From contig CP000781.1 in assembly GCA_000017645.1 (NCBI GenBank), forward strand, positions 372,001 to 436,000: a stretch of 64,000 nt of DNA. Reading direction: 5' to 3'. The first letter of the stretch is position 1. Every line of letters starts with the position of its first letter. Shown here one piece after another: positions 9,386-17,791 of the stretch. The notes under the pieces were generated by a model. The model did not search any database. It saw only the letters and a program-made list of their open reading frames with translations, and was not told where the DNA came from. The position numbers were made by a program, and so were the translations under genes. Origin of the DNA: Xanthobacter autotrophicus Py2. GTDB taxonomy: Bacteria; Pseudomonadota; Alphaproteobacteria; Rhizobiales; Xanthobacteraceae.

Positions 9386-9412
9386 ACACCTGTCGCGATT
9401 TGCGACAGGTGT
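9386..9412. promoter_or_regulatory. Probable AcoR-type activator binding site
   Basis: Perfect 11-base inverted repeat, ACACCTGTCGC and its complement, separated by five bases. The TGTCGC-N5-GCGACA core resembles known upstream activating sequences of AcoR-like enhancer-binding proteins. It is about 30 bases upstream of the sigma-54 promoter and 31 bases before the activator gene, so it could serve both activation and autoregulation. Confidence 0.65.
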
Positions 9413-9443
9413 TTCAGGGAGAGATGCCAAGCGAGGGACCAAG

Positions 9444-11534
9444 ATGCCTGCTGTGCCGACGCCCGCCGTGTCGACCTCTGCACTGTCGTCCTGCGCCGCG
9501 ACCGATGCCGTCCTCGCCGCCCGTCGCCGCTTCTTCTCCGGCGCGCCGGTGCCCGAGGACGCGCTGGCGCAGCCCATCCTGCGTTCCTGGACCCGCTGCG
9601 CCGCGCGCGGACTGGGGCCGCAGTCCCGTTCGCGGATGGAGCCGCTGACCGACGGCGAGTTCACCGCCCGGCGCGAGCGCCACGAGACCCTGCGCCGCCG
9701 CTGCCGCCCGGAGCTGGAGGCGCTGCATGCCGCCGCCCGTGCGGCGGACAGCATCGTCATCCTCACCGACCCGTCTGGGCTGGTGCTCGACACCGTGGGC
9801 AGCGCCGATTTCGCCGATCGCGCCGCCAAGGTGGCGCTGCGCCCCGGCGTGAGCTGGAGCGAGGCCGAGACCGGTACCAACGCCATCGGCACCGCCCTGG
9901 TGGAGCGCCGCCCGGTGGAGGTGCGCGGGGCCGAGCATTATGCCGAGGCCAACGGCATCCTCAGCTGTGCCGCCGCCCCCATCCACGACCCGTTCGGGGA
10001 ACTGGTGGGCCTGCTCGACCTGTCGGGGCCGGCCTCGGTGCCGCACCTGCATGCGCTGGCTCTGGTGGAGCTGGCCGCCGGCCAGGTGGAGCACCGCATG
10101 TTCGAGGGCGCCTTCCCCGACCACAGCCTCGTGCGCTTCCACGCCGACCCGAGCTTTCTCGGCACGGCGCGGGAGGGCATCCTTGTCTTCGAGGATTATC
10201 GCCTCATCGCCGCCAACCGGCCGGGCCTCGCCCTGCTTGGCCTTGGCTGGGATGCGCTGGGCGCCAAGCGTTTCGGCGACCTGTTCGAGGGCAGCCTCGG
10301 CAAGGCGGGGGAGGAGCGGCGGGTCCGCACCCGTCGCGGCGACGTGGCCATGCGCCTCGAACGGCAGGGCATGCCGGTGCGGACCGTTGCGCCGCGCGCC
10401 ACCCCGTCAGCGGAGCGCCAGTCCGCGCCCGTGCCTGCCCAGGCTCCCGCCCAGACGGGCCCGCGCTTCGATGCCGCTACGGAGCGTGACCTCGGCCGCG
10501 CCGTGCGCCTCATGGAGGCCGGCGTGCCGGTGCTGATCCAGGGCGAGACCGGCGTCGGCAAGGAAGTGTTCGCCCGCCAGATCCACCGGCGCGGCAACCG
10601 GGGCGCTAGGGCGTTCGCGGCGGTCAATTGCGCGGCCTTGCCCGAGGGCCTCATCGAATCCGAGCTGTTCGGCTATGAGGAAGGCGCCTTCACCGGCGCC
10701 CGCCGCGCCGGCTTCAAGGGCCTGTTCCGCGAGGCGGACGGCGGGGTGCTGTTCCTTGACGAGATCGGCGACATGCCGCTTTCGCTCCAGAGCCGGCTCT
10801 TGCGCGTGCTGCAGGAGCGGGAGGTGACGCCGCTCGGTGGCGGGCGGCCGGTGGCGGTGGATTTCGCCCTGGTCTGCGCCTCCCACCGCGACCTCAAGCA
10901 GCGGGTGGAGGAGGGCAGCTTCCGCGCCGATCTTTATTTCCGCATCGCCCAATATACGGTGACGCTTCCGGCGCTGCGCACCCTCGCCGATCGCGAGGCG
11001 CTGGTGGATCGCCTGTGGGCGGAGATGGCCGGTGCCAGCCCCGGCGCGCCGACCCTTTCGGTCGAATGCCGGGCCGCCCTCGCGGGTTATGGCTGGCCGG
11101 GCAATTTCCGCCAGCTGGTGGGCGTCCTGCGGGTGCTCCAGGCCCTGGCGGAGCCGGGCGAGAGCGTGGGGGTCGAGGCCCTGCCGGCGGACGTGCGCAG
11201 CGCGCCGCTGGAATGGCGCGGCGCAGGCCGGCCCGCGGAGATCATGCCCCCCGGTGCGCAGGCGGACACTGCCCCGTCGCAGGAGTTCGGAGCCCGCGAT
11301 TTTGGTGCTCGCGATCTTGGAACTCGCGATCTTGGAACACGTGATTTTGGAGCCGGTGATGTTGGGGCCCGCGATCTTGGCGCCTGTGATCTTGGGGCGG
11401 TAACGCGCGCGGCCATGGATGCGGCGCTGGCCGCCAGCGGCGGGAATGTCTCGCAGGCGGCGCGCCGGCTCGGCATCCACCGCAGCACCCTGCATCGCCA
11501 TCTCGCCAGCCGCGGCTCCCGCGGCGGGCATTGA
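9444..11534 (+). CDS. Sigma-54-dependent transcriptional activator (AcoR-like)
   Basis: 696-residue enhancer-binding protein. In order: N-terminal GAF-type sensor region (about 60-185), PAS-like segment (about 225-300), AAA+ domain with Walker A GETGVGKE near 367, the sigma-54-contacting GAFTGA near 414 and the Walker B FLDEIGD, then a C-terminal Fis-type HTH with NVSQAARRLGIHRSTLHRHL. The linker before the HTH contains seven tandem five-residue repeats (615-649). Likely controls the divergent aldehyde dehydrogenase. The start ATG 9444 has GAGGGACC just upstream; ATG 9424 is out of frame. Confidence 0.93.
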   Translation: MPAVPTPAVSTSALSSCAATDAVLAARRRFFSGAPVPEDALAQPILRSWTRCAARGLGPQSRSRMEPLTDGEFTARRERHETLRRRCRPELEALHAAARAADSIVILTDPSGLVLDTVGSADFADRAAKVALRPGVSWSEAETGTNAIGTALVERRPVEVRGAEHYAEANGILSCAAAPIHDPFGELVGLLDLSGPASVPHLHALALVELAAGQVEHRMFEGAFPDHSLVRFHADPSFLGTAREGILVFEDYRLIAANRPGLALLGLGWDALGAKRFGDLFEGSLGKAGEERRVRTRRGDVAMRLERQGMPVRTVAPRATPSAERQSAPVPAQAPAQTGPRFDAATERDLGRAVRLMEAGVPVLIQGETGVGKEVFARQIHRRGNRGARAFAAVNCAALPEGLIESELFGYEEGAFTGARRAGFKGLFREADGGVLFLDEIGDMPLSLQSRLLRVLQEREVTPLGGGRPVAVDFALVCASHRDLKQRVEEGSFRADLYFRIAQYTVTLPALRTLADREALVDRLWAEMAGASPGAPTLSVECRAALAGYGWPGNFRQLVGVLRVLQALAEPGESVGVEALPADVRSAPLEWRGAGRPAEIMPPGAQADTAPSQEFGARDFGARDLGTRDLGTRDFGAGDVGARDLGACDLGAVTRAAMDAALAASGGNVSQAARRLGIHRSTLHRHLASRGSRGGH
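11286..11402 (+). repeat. 15-base tandem repeats inside the AcoR-like gene
   Basis: Seven full 15-base units from 11286 to 11390 plus a partial eighth encode [FLV]-G-[AT]-[RGC]-D in frame, between the AAA+ and HTH domains. Units differ at several positions, including codon third bases. Confidence 0.9.
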
Positions 11535-11546
11535 GACCTCAGCCCG

Positions 11547-12719
11547 TCAGGCCGCGGGCCGGACGGCACTCTCGGCGGCCTGCATCACCTCAGCGAGGGC
11601 GGGCAGCACCGTTTCGCGCATGCGGCGGCCGTAGAACAGCGCGAAATGTCCCGCATTGGGCACCACGACCTGCCGCTTCAGGTGGGCGGGAATGTTCACG
11701 CACAGGTCGTGGGCGGCTTCGGTCTGGGTCCGGGCCGAGATGTCGTCCACTTCCCCTTCCACGGTGAGGAGGGCGGTGGTGGAGAGGGCCTGCGCCCGCA
11801 CCGCATGCCCGGCGACGGTGAGGCGGTCGCGGGCCAGGGCGTTCTCACGGAACACGGTTTCCACATTCTCCATGAAGAACTCCCCCGCCACGTCCATCAT
11901 GCTCCAGCACAGCCGGGCGAGGGGAAAGCGCACGGGGTCTTCGCCGTCGTCGAAGGCGAGGCGGAACGGCAGGTCGCCCCCCGAAAGGCTCTGGCGCCAC
12001 AGATAGAGGGCGAAGGCGTCGATCTGCCGCCAGGCGGGGAAGATGCGTCGCCCGGCGCCGGGAAAGGCGGAGGAGACGGTCTCGATCACCTGCCGCTCCA
12101 GCGCCTCCAGCGAGCGCTCCTGCAGCACGCGCCACAGGCGGGTGGGGTTGCGCGAGGGATCGATGGGGCCGCCGATCAGGCTGAGGCTTGCCGGCGCTGC
12201 GCCGGCCTCGGCGAGGAGGCAGGCGGCGGCGAAGGCCGGCAGCGCCCCCTGGCACACCCCGACGATGTGGATGCCGCCTTCCTCGCCAGCCCGAGCGTCG
12301 CCGGCCAGCGCGCGCGCCATCTGGGCGGTCTCCATGCAATTCTCGGCAAAGCCGAAGCGCCCGGCCGAGACCGGCACATAGCGGGCATTGGGCCATTCGG
12401 TGACCGCCACCGCGTCGGCGACGCCGAGCAGCGCCATCACCAGATCGCGCATGAGGAAGGGATAGGCCCCGGCCATGGGCGCCACCACCAGCACCCGGCG
12501 GCGCGGCTGTGGGCTGCGCGAGAACATCCGCATCTGGCCGAACGGCAGGCGGGCCCCCACCACATCCACCATGCCCGCGCCGGGCTGCGCGATGCCGAAG
12601 GCCTGGTAGGCGGCTTCGTTCAGGCGCTCGCTTTCGGTGGCTGCCCCGAATTGAAGGGGGCGCAGATCGTCAAGCCACATGGCGCCGGTTGATCCTCCCG
12701 CATGGTCAGTGGGCATCAT
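11547..12719 (-). CDS. phaZ: Intracellular poly(3-hydroxybutyrate) depolymerase
   Basis: Mobilises stored polyhydroxybutyrate granules in the cytoplasm. The 390-residue alpha/beta-hydrolase matches the intracellular PhaZ family. A cysteine replaces serine in the nucleophile elbow (GVCQGALP, C156), as in the Ralstonia PhaZ1 type. The N-terminal QFGAATESERLNEAAYQAFG, the VVAPMAGAYPFLMRDLV strand-loop and the C-terminal NAGHF with the catalytic His are present. There is no signal peptide, in line with an internal enzyme. A second possible start, at MWLDDL 13 residues in, cannot be excluded. Confidence 0.85.
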   Translation of the reverse strand: MMPTDHAGGSTGAMWLDDLRPLQFGAATESERLNEAAYQAFGIAQPGAGMVDVVGARLPFGQMRMFSRSPQPRRRVLVVAPMAGAYPFLMRDLVMALLGVADAVAVTEWPNARYVPVSAGRFGFAENCMETAQMARALAGDARAGEEGGIHIVGVCQGALPAFAAACLLAEAGAAPASLSLIGGPIDPSRNPTRLWRVLQERSLEALERQVIETVSSAFPGAGRRIFPAWRQIDAFALYLWRQSLSGGDLPFRLAFDDGEDPVRFPLARLCWSMMDVAGEFFMENVETVFRENALARDRLTVAGHAVRAQALSTTALLTVEGEVDDISARTQTEAAHDLCVNIPAHLKRQVVVPNAGHFALFYGRRMRETVLPALAEVMQAAESAVRPAA

Positions 12720-12810
12720 AGAGCCAGTTGTCCCCGCCGCGCCATGCCCCTGACGGGACAGGCGAAAACTCCTTACCCCGGTGCGCGGGACGAGGGGTCA
12801 ATTCAATCGT

Positions 12811-13344
12811 TCAGAGCGAGGCGGCGGCGCGGGCGGACTGGTCATAGTGGCCGGAGAGGGCGCGCATGAGGGCGGCGATCTCCGAGAACTTCTCGGGGGC
12901 GATGCCGGTGGCCACCACGGCGCTGGTGAGCAGGGCCTCGCGCACCTCGCGGTAGCGCGCGCAGGTGGCGCGGCCCTGCTGCGAGGCGACGAGGGTCTTC
13001 TCCTTGCCGCGCCGCCCGGAGACGACAAGGCCCAGGGCCTGGAGCTTCTTGGCCGCATAGGTGACGAGGTGGGTATCCTCCACGTCCAGCACGAGGCACA
13101 GGTCGGCGATGGTCTTCGGCCGGTCGCGATGCACCACGTGGTGCAGCACCTGCACGTCGAGGGGCGACAGGTCCGGCACGCCCGCCGCCGCCATGCAGCG
13201 CACCATCCAGCGGCCATAGGCATGGATGAGCATGTTGAGGCCGAACTCGAACTCGGACAGGGCCGGGAGCGCGCCGTCCGCGAGATGGGCCGAGGAGACG
13301 ATGGCGGGGCAGGGGCGGCCCTTTTCGCTCGTGGCGTCGGTCAT
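12811..13344 (-). CDS. MarR-like winged-helix transcriptional regulator
   Basis: 177-residue DNA-binding protein. A dimerisation helix region precedes a winged helix containing LSPLDVQVLHHVVHRDRPKT, then LCLVLDVEDTHLVTYAAKKL as recognition helix and a wing GRRGKEKT. The start ATG 13344 (MTDATSEKG) is preferred; the open frame reaching 13509 has a sequence unlike protein. It sits 92 bases upstream of and co-directional with the PHB depolymerase gene. A role in carbon storage control is only a suggestion from that context. Confidence 0.8.
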   Translation of the reverse strand: MTDATSEKGRPCPAIVSSAHLADGALPALSEFEFGLNMLIHAYGRWMVRCMAAAGVPDLSPLDVQVLHHVVHRDRPKTIADLCLVLDVEDTHLVTYAAKKLQALGLVVSGRRGKEKTLVASQQGRATCARYREVREALLTSAVVATGIAPEKFSEIAALMRALSGHYDQSARAAASL

Positions 13345-13580
13345 GGCGTCAGGCCCAAGGGTGTTCGGGCGAGGGCGGCGGCGCACGCAGAGCCCGAGAG
13401 AGTGCCCATGGTTCTCCTCATCCCCGGCGGCGGCGCCTTCAGGAGCGGCCTCGATGCAGGCGGCTGGTCGCCCGCGCAGGGATGTTAAGTCATCTCGACA
13501 ACTCGTCAACGAACAATGGATGTTTCGTCTGGATCGGCTTCAGGGGGATGCCGCCCCGGTCCGGCGAGGCCCGGACAAGC

Positions 13581-13607
13581 AAAAGGGCGCCCGCATGGCG
13601 GACGCCC
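13581..13607 (-). terminator. Intrinsic terminator of the small exported protein gene
   Basis: A 10-base-pair stem (13585-13594 with 13598-13607, one G-T pair) and a three-base loop are followed on the minus strand by TTTTGCTT. It lies 28 bases after the stop at 13635. Confidence 0.85.
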
Positions 13608-13634
13608 TGTACTGCACTGCGTCGAAGGTGGGCC

Positions 13635-14009
13635 TCAGAAGGAGAGGGCGCCGACCTTCTCGACTTCCACGTGGTCGGCCACGCGGCTGATCTTCAGGGT
13701 GGTGCCGCTGCGGCCCACTGGGCCGGGCAGGGAGATCACCTGCTGCTGGCCGGGCTGGAGCAGCGTGGACACGCGGATCACGGCCGGAGTGGCGTCGGGC
13801 TCGGCGGCGGCATCGACGGTGGTGATCACCTCGTAGCCCTTGCTGTCCTTGACCCAGTAGGTCACGGCGGATGCCTTGCCGCCCAGGTGGGTCACGATGG
13901 CCTGACGCTCCGCGGGAAGCGGCTCGCCGGCGAAGGTGGTGGCGGCCACGGTCACGGCCGCCGTGGCAAGGAGGCCGGCCGCGCCGACGATCTTGAGGAT
14001 GTTGTTCAT
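13635..14009 (-). CDS. Small exported protein of unknown function
   Basis: 124 residues. A classical signal peptide (MNNILK, hydrophobic GAAGLLATAAVTVAA, cleavage likely after TFA near residue 27) is followed by about 95 residues rich in beta-strand pattern (AVTYWVKDSKGYEVITTV, VIRVSTLLQPGQQQVISL). No cysteines or lipobox are seen, so a soluble periplasmic or secreted protein is likely. It has its own terminator and is monocistronic. No family is recognised. Confidence 0.75.
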   Translation of the reverse strand: MNNILKIVGAAGLLATAAVTVAATTFAGEPLPAERQAIVTHLGGKASAVTYWVKDSKGYEVITTVDAAAEPDATPAVIRVSTLLQPGQQQVISLPGPVGRSGTTLKISRVADHVEVEKVGALSF

Positions 14010-14160
14010 GTCAGCCTCTGCGCACGCGTGCGGCCGACGGCCTAGGTTTCGGTGCGCTTATCTGCGATGAACATACCGTGATTGTTGCGATGCACAATCC
14101 GCATTTTCCGCAATACAGAAATGCATTCCATTCAGAGCAAGCTTCACTCTGATACCGATT

Positions 14161-15000
14161 TTACCCGGGAGGTCCGAACAGGACGCGCAGCTTGCCGCCG
14201 AGGCCGGGCGTCCGCCATGCGTCACGGAGCATGGAGATCCACTCGGAAAACACGATGACCAGTGGATTGCGGCTCGGGGTGGCGCCGGCGACGCCGAATC
14301 TCAGGGACTCGCCTCGCGGGGCCTCGGCAAAGGTGCCGAACAGGCGGTCGAACACGATGAGGACGCCGCCGAAATTGCGGTCGATGACGCTGGGGTTGGC
14401 GGCGTGGTGCACCGCATGGTGGCGCGGGGTGTTCAGCACCCATTCCAGCGGGCCGAGATGGGGCGGCCGGGCGAGGTGCAGGAAGAACTGGTAGACGAGA
14501 CCGGCTCCCAGCATGCCGAACACCGCTAGCGGCGGAAAGCCCAGCGCCACCAGCGGCAGGTAGAACACGAGCCCGCCGGTGAGCTGGCCGCCCCAGCCGA
14601 GCCGCACCGCGGCCGACAGGTTGAGCCGGGTCGCCGAGTGGTGCACGGCATGGGTCGCCCACAGCCAGCGCACCTTGTGCATGGCGAGGTGGTGGAGGAA
14701 GTAGCAGAACTCCACCGCCAGGAAGAGCAGGGCCCAGGGCGCGACGCCCTGCATGGGAATGTCGAACAGGCGGTGCCGGTAGACAAAGAACACCGGCACG
14801 GCGGCGAGCGAGGCGGTGAGCGAGCCGATGACCTTGTTGCCGGCCGCGATGGCAAGGGAGGCGCCGCTCTCCCCCGCGTCATGGCTGTCCACATGGTTCA
14901 CCTTGTGGAACAGGTATTCCGCCGCCATCAGGGTGAGGGCGATCAGTGCGAAGCCCCCGGACTGGGACGCGATGGCGCCACCGGTGAAGAAGCCGGCCAT
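14161..15000 (-). CDS. Sterol desaturase/fatty acid hydroxylase superfamily protein
   Basis: A 279-residue integral membrane di-iron enzyme. Five or so hydrophobic segments surround the eight-histidine pattern: HHLAMH, HAVHHS and HHAVHHA, plus H near the SVIDRNFGG stretch. This family hydroxylates or desaturates lipids (fatty acids, sterols, carotenoids). The ATG at 15000 follows AAGAGGT. A much longer upstream open frame is not coding. The substrate is unknown; a lipid role would fit the lipid-like polyketide locus nearby, but there is no direct link. Confidence 0.88.
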   Translation of the reverse strand: MAGFFTGGAIASQSGGFALIALTLMAAEYLFHKVNHVDSHDAGESGASLAIAAGNKVIGSLTASLAAVPVFFVYRHRLFDIPMQGVAPWALLFLAVEFCYFLHHLAMHKVRWLWATHAVHHSATRLNLSAAVRLGWGGQLTGGLVFYLPLVALGFPPLAVFGMLGAGLVYQFFLHLARPPHLGPLEWVLNTPRHHAVHHAANPSVIDRNFGGVLIVFDRLFGTFAEAPRGESLRFGVAGATPSRNPLVIVFSEWISMLRDAWRTPGLGGKLRVLFGPPG

Positions 15001-15100
15001 GGCTTTACCTCTTGACTGTCGAGAGCGCCCCCGCACCCCGGGTTTCAGGTCTGGTCGTGTGTCGCGGGTGCAGCGGTGCCGACGCCGTGGAGGTCGGTGG

Positions 15101-15137
15101 CCGGGCCGCGGCTTTGGGGCGGCTCGCCGCGGCCCGG
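15101..15137 (-). terminator. GC-rich hairpin after a small exported-protein gene
   Basis: A 12-base-pair stem (15101-15112 with 15126-15137) encloses a 13-base loop. It lies 34 bases after the minus-strand stop at 15171. No T tract follows, so termination would need Rho or be partial. Confidence 0.4.
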
Positions 15138-15170
15138 CACTCCCAGGCGGTGAAGCCTGGAAGGGGTGGC

Positions 15171-15479
15171 TCAGTAGCGCGACACTGTGCCGGAGCGGTT
15201 CACGCTGTTGCCATTCGGGCCGGTGGAGGTGTGGTTGTAGTTGTAGGTGCCCGGCGCGGTCTGCGTGACACTGCCGGAACGCGCCACCGTCCCGCCGTAG
15301 GGGCCGGTGGTGGTGGCGCTGCGGCTGCAGGTGCCGCCGGCGCAGCCGCCCGCCGCGCTGGAGGTGTAGGTGCCACGGGGCGTGGAGGTCGAGCCGCTCC
15401 GCGTCCAGGCGGCGGCCTCGGTGACGGCGGCAACGGAGAGGACGGCGGTGAGGGAAAGTGCGAGCACCGTGCGGTTCAT
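15171..15479 (-). CDS. Exported Gly/Thr/Ser-rich repeat protein
   Basis: 102 residues beginning with a signal peptide (MNRTVLALSLTAVLSVAAVTEAAA) and continuing as a low-complexity Gly/Ser/Thr/Arg-rich domain. Related short units recur, such as RSGSTSTPRGTYT, RSATTTGPYGGT, RSGSVTQTAPGTYN and RSGTVSRY. It resembles exported beta-rich repeat proteins common in alphaproteobacteria. Start ATG 15479 is set by the signal peptide and an upstream GGAG. The divergent two-component system and its upstream direct repeats make it a possible target. Function unknown. Confidence 0.7.
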   Translation of the reverse strand: MNRTVLALSLTAVLSVAAVTEAAAWTRSGSTSTPRGTYTSSAAGGCAGGTCSRSATTTGPYGGTVARSGSVTQTAPGTYNYNHTSTGPNGNSVNRSGTVSRY

Positions 15480-15571
15480 GACTGGCTCCGAAGGAGGGGC
15501 CGCTAGGCCCGTTGCGATGGCGCCACCTTCCGCTCCCGCCTTTGCGTCCGGTTTGCGCCGGGGTGAGCTGC

Positions 15572-15587
15572 TGTAACGTTTTGTAAC
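15572..15587 (+). promoter_or_regulatory. Direct repeats, candidate OmpR-family binding site
   Basis: TGTAAC occurs twice exactly ten bases apart (15572-15577 and 15582-15587), one helical turn, as is usual for tandem OmpR/PhoB-family dimers. It lies 53 bases upstream of the response regulator start and 93 bases upstream of the divergent exported protein. Confidence 0.55.
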
Positions 15588-15639
15588 CACCGCCGCGGCG
15601 CGTATTGCTGGCAGCTCCCGGCTTGGCGACACTTCCCCC

Positions 15640-16356
15640 ATGGCTCAGCGCACCCTTCTCCTGGTCGAGGACGACCGCGAAATCCGCTCCCTCCTCGCCG
15701 ATTTCCTGGGCCGGGAGGGCTATGGCGTGCTGGCGGCGGAAGACGGCGCGGCCATGGACCGGCTGCTCGCCACCACGCGGCCCGACCTGGTGGTGCTGGA
15801 CCTGATGCTGCCGGGGGAGGACGGGCTCTCCATCTGCCGGCGGCTGCGGGCGCGCAGCGGCCTGCCCATCCTCATGCTCACCGCCAAGGCTGACGACGTG
15901 GACCGCATCGTCGGGCTCGAAATGGGAGCGGACGACTATCTGGTGAAGCCGTTCAACCCGCGCGAGCTGCTCGCCCGCATCCGCGCCGTGCTGCGGCGTG
16001 CGGACGGGGCCATGCCGCAGCCGCAGTTCCAGTCGCGGCGCGTGGCCTTCGCCGGCTTCGTGGCGGACCTCGACGCCCGCAGCGTGGGATGCGCCGAGGG
16101 CGAGGCGCTGGATCTCACCTCCGCCGAGTTCGAGCTGCTCGCCTGCTTCCTGGAGCGGCCCAAGCGGGTGCTCTCCCGCGACCAGCTCCTGGACTGGACC
16201 CGCGGGCGCAGCGCCGATCCCTTCGACCGCACCATCGATGTCTCGGTGAGCCGGTTGAGGCGCAAGCTCGTCGCCGCTGCGCCCGAGGCGGCCCTGCTCA
16301 TCAAGACCGTCCGCAACGGCGGCTACCTTTTCGCCGCCGATGTCCGCACCCTCTGA
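15640..16356 (+). CDS. OmpR-family response regulator
   Basis: 238 residues. The receiver domain has acidic residues at the start (VEDDREIRS), the phospho-acceptor D54 in VVLDLMLPGEDG, a conserved Thr in LMLTAK and Lys in YLVKPFNP. The C-terminal winged helix contains LTSAEFELLACFLERP and a DVSVSRLRRKL recognition helix. It overlaps its sensor kinase gene by 17 bases, so the two are translationally coupled. The direct repeats upstream suggest autoregulation. Confidence 0.95.
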   Translation: MAQRTLLLVEDDREIRSLLADFLGREGYGVLAAEDGAAMDRLLATTRPDLVVLDLMLPGEDGLSICRRLRARSGLPILMLTAKADDVDRIVGLEMGADDYLVKPFNPRELLARIRAVLRRADGAMPQPQFQSRRVAFAGFVADLDARSVGCAEGEALDLTSAEFELLACFLERPKRVLSRDQLLDWTRGRSADPFDRTIDVSVSRLRRKLVAAAPEAALLIKTVRNGGYLFAADVRTL

Positions 16357-17791
16357 AAAGCCCCCCGGCACCCGCTCCAGGGACCGCGCCTTGCCCCGTT
16401 TCGGTATCGCCGCGCGCATCGCGATCATTGTCGTCGGGGCGCTGGTGGTGGTGCAGGTGCTGATGCTGGTGGCCTACATCACCGAGCGCCGCGGCGCCGC
16501 CCCCCTCGGTCCGTTCGTGCCCATGCTGCAGCGGGTGGCGGCCCTGGCCCAGCTGCTGGAGGAGGTGGGGCCGACCCAGCGCGAGCTGGCCCTGCGCGCC
16601 ACCACCGTTTCCGGATTTGCACCGGTCTACGTCACCGACCGCCCGCAGGTGGAGACGCCGGCCTATCTCGGCTTCGCTGCGGCACGCATTCGCCAGCTCA
16701 TGGGCGGACCGCCTGATCGCTTCGTGGCGCTGGCCCTCATCGGTGGCGAGACCGTGGGGCTCGGCCGGGTGGAGCGCCTGCGCGACCTTCGGGGGGCGCG
16801 GCTGAGGCTCGTGGTGGGGCTCGAAAGCGGGGGCTATCTCGACGTGCTCGCGGGCGGCGACCTGACCGTTCGCCTCCTGGGCCTGCCGGTGGGGCTGATC
16901 GCCGGCATCCTCGGCTTCATGGTGGCGCTGGCCGCCTTGTTCGCCGTGCGGCGGGAGACCCGACCGCTCTCCGATCTCGCCGAGGTGGTGGAGCGCTTCG
17001 GCGCGCGGCTGGAGCCGCTGGAGGTGCCCGAGCGCGGGGCGCCGGACGTGCGCCTCGTCATCCGCGCGGTGAACGCCATGCAGGCGCGCATCGCCGAACT
17101 GGTGCGCATGCGCACGCTGGTGCTCGGCGCCATCAGCCACGATCTGCGGACCTATCTCACCCGGCTGCGGCTACGGCTGGAATTGCTGCCGCCGGGGCCG
17201 CAGGTGGAGAAGGCGCAGGCCGACCTTTCCGGGATGCAGGCGCTGGTGGACGACGCCCTCGCCTTCGCCCGCGCCACCTTCGCCCCGACCCAGGGCGAGC
17301 GGGTGGACCTTTGCGCCCTTGCCCGCGCCGAAGTCGAGGCGCGCCTCGCCGAGGGGGGCGCTGTGAGCCTGTCCGGGGCCGACGCGCCGCTGCTGGTGAA
17401 TGGTGCGCGCGGGGCGCTGGCGCGGGTGCTGGCCAATCTCGTTGGCAACGCCCTCACTTATGGAACGTGCGCCGACATCGCGCTCATCGACCTCGGCGAT
17501 GAGGTGGAGCTGCGCGTGGACGATCGCGGCCCCGGCATTCCGGTGGCCGAGCGGGCGAGCGTGTTCGAGCCCTTCTACCGGGTCGAGCCCTCGCGCAACC
17601 GGGACAGCGGCGGGGCCGGGCTCGGCCTCACCATCGTGCGGCAGATCGTGGAGGGGCACGGCGGCGAGGTCGTCATCGACGATCGTCCGGGCGGTGGCGC
17701 GCGCCTGCGGGTGCTGCTGCCGAAGGCGGGCTCGGCCGATCAGGCGGAGAGCGCCGCCTCCACCCCCGCCGCGACGGCGAAGAGGGACTGA
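16340..17791 (+). CDS. EnvZ-like sensor histidine kinase
   Basis: 483-residue inner-membrane sensor. TM1 about 25-46, a periplasmic domain of about 125 residues, TM2 about 178-200, HAMP, HisKA and HATPase. The phospho-acceptor is H267 in ISHDLRTYLTRLRLR. Kinases of this EnvZ group nearly always read HDLRTPLTR, so the proline is replaced by tyrosine (Y272). N-box NLVGNALTYG, G1 DDRGPGIP and G2 GAGLGLTIVRQ are intact. The 3' end overlaps the convergent amidase gene by 52 bases. Confidence 0.93.
   Translation: MSAPSEKPPGTRSRDRALPRFGIAARIAIIVVGALVVVQVLMLVAYITERRGAAPLGPFVPMLQRVAALAQLLEEVGPTQRELALRATTVSGFAPVYVTDRPQVETPAYLGFAAARIRQLMGGPPDRFVALALIGGETVGLGRVERLRDLRGARLRLVVGLESGGYLDVLAGGDLTVRLLGLPVGLIAGILGFMVALAALFAVRRETRPLSDLAEVVERFGARLEPLEVPERGAPDVRLVIRAVNAMQARIAELVRMRTLVLGAISHDLRTYLTRLRLRLELLPPGPQVEKAQADLSGMQALVDDALAFARATFAPTQGERVDLCALARAEVEARLAEGGAVSLSGADAPLLVNGARGALARVLANLVGNALTYGTCADIALIDLGDEVELRVDDRGPGIPVAERASVFEPFYRVEPSRNRDSGGAGLGLTIVRQIVEGHGGEVVIDDRPGGGARLRVLLPKAGSADQAESAASTPAATAKRD

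Noticed and set aside
11286..11390. True pentapeptide-repeat domain
   Set aside because: Only seven units, with Gly in every unit and in a linker position; the A(D/N)LXX register needed for the right-handed beta-helix is not convincing.
11286..11402. Possible CRISPR array
   Set aside because: The repeats are in-frame coding 15-mers without spacers or cas genes.
15001..16428. Upstream in-frame extension of the fatty acid hydroxylase-like gene
   Set aside because: It crosses the exported-protein and response regulator genes in a foreign frame; the ATG at 15000 has a ribosome site and begins the membrane protein.
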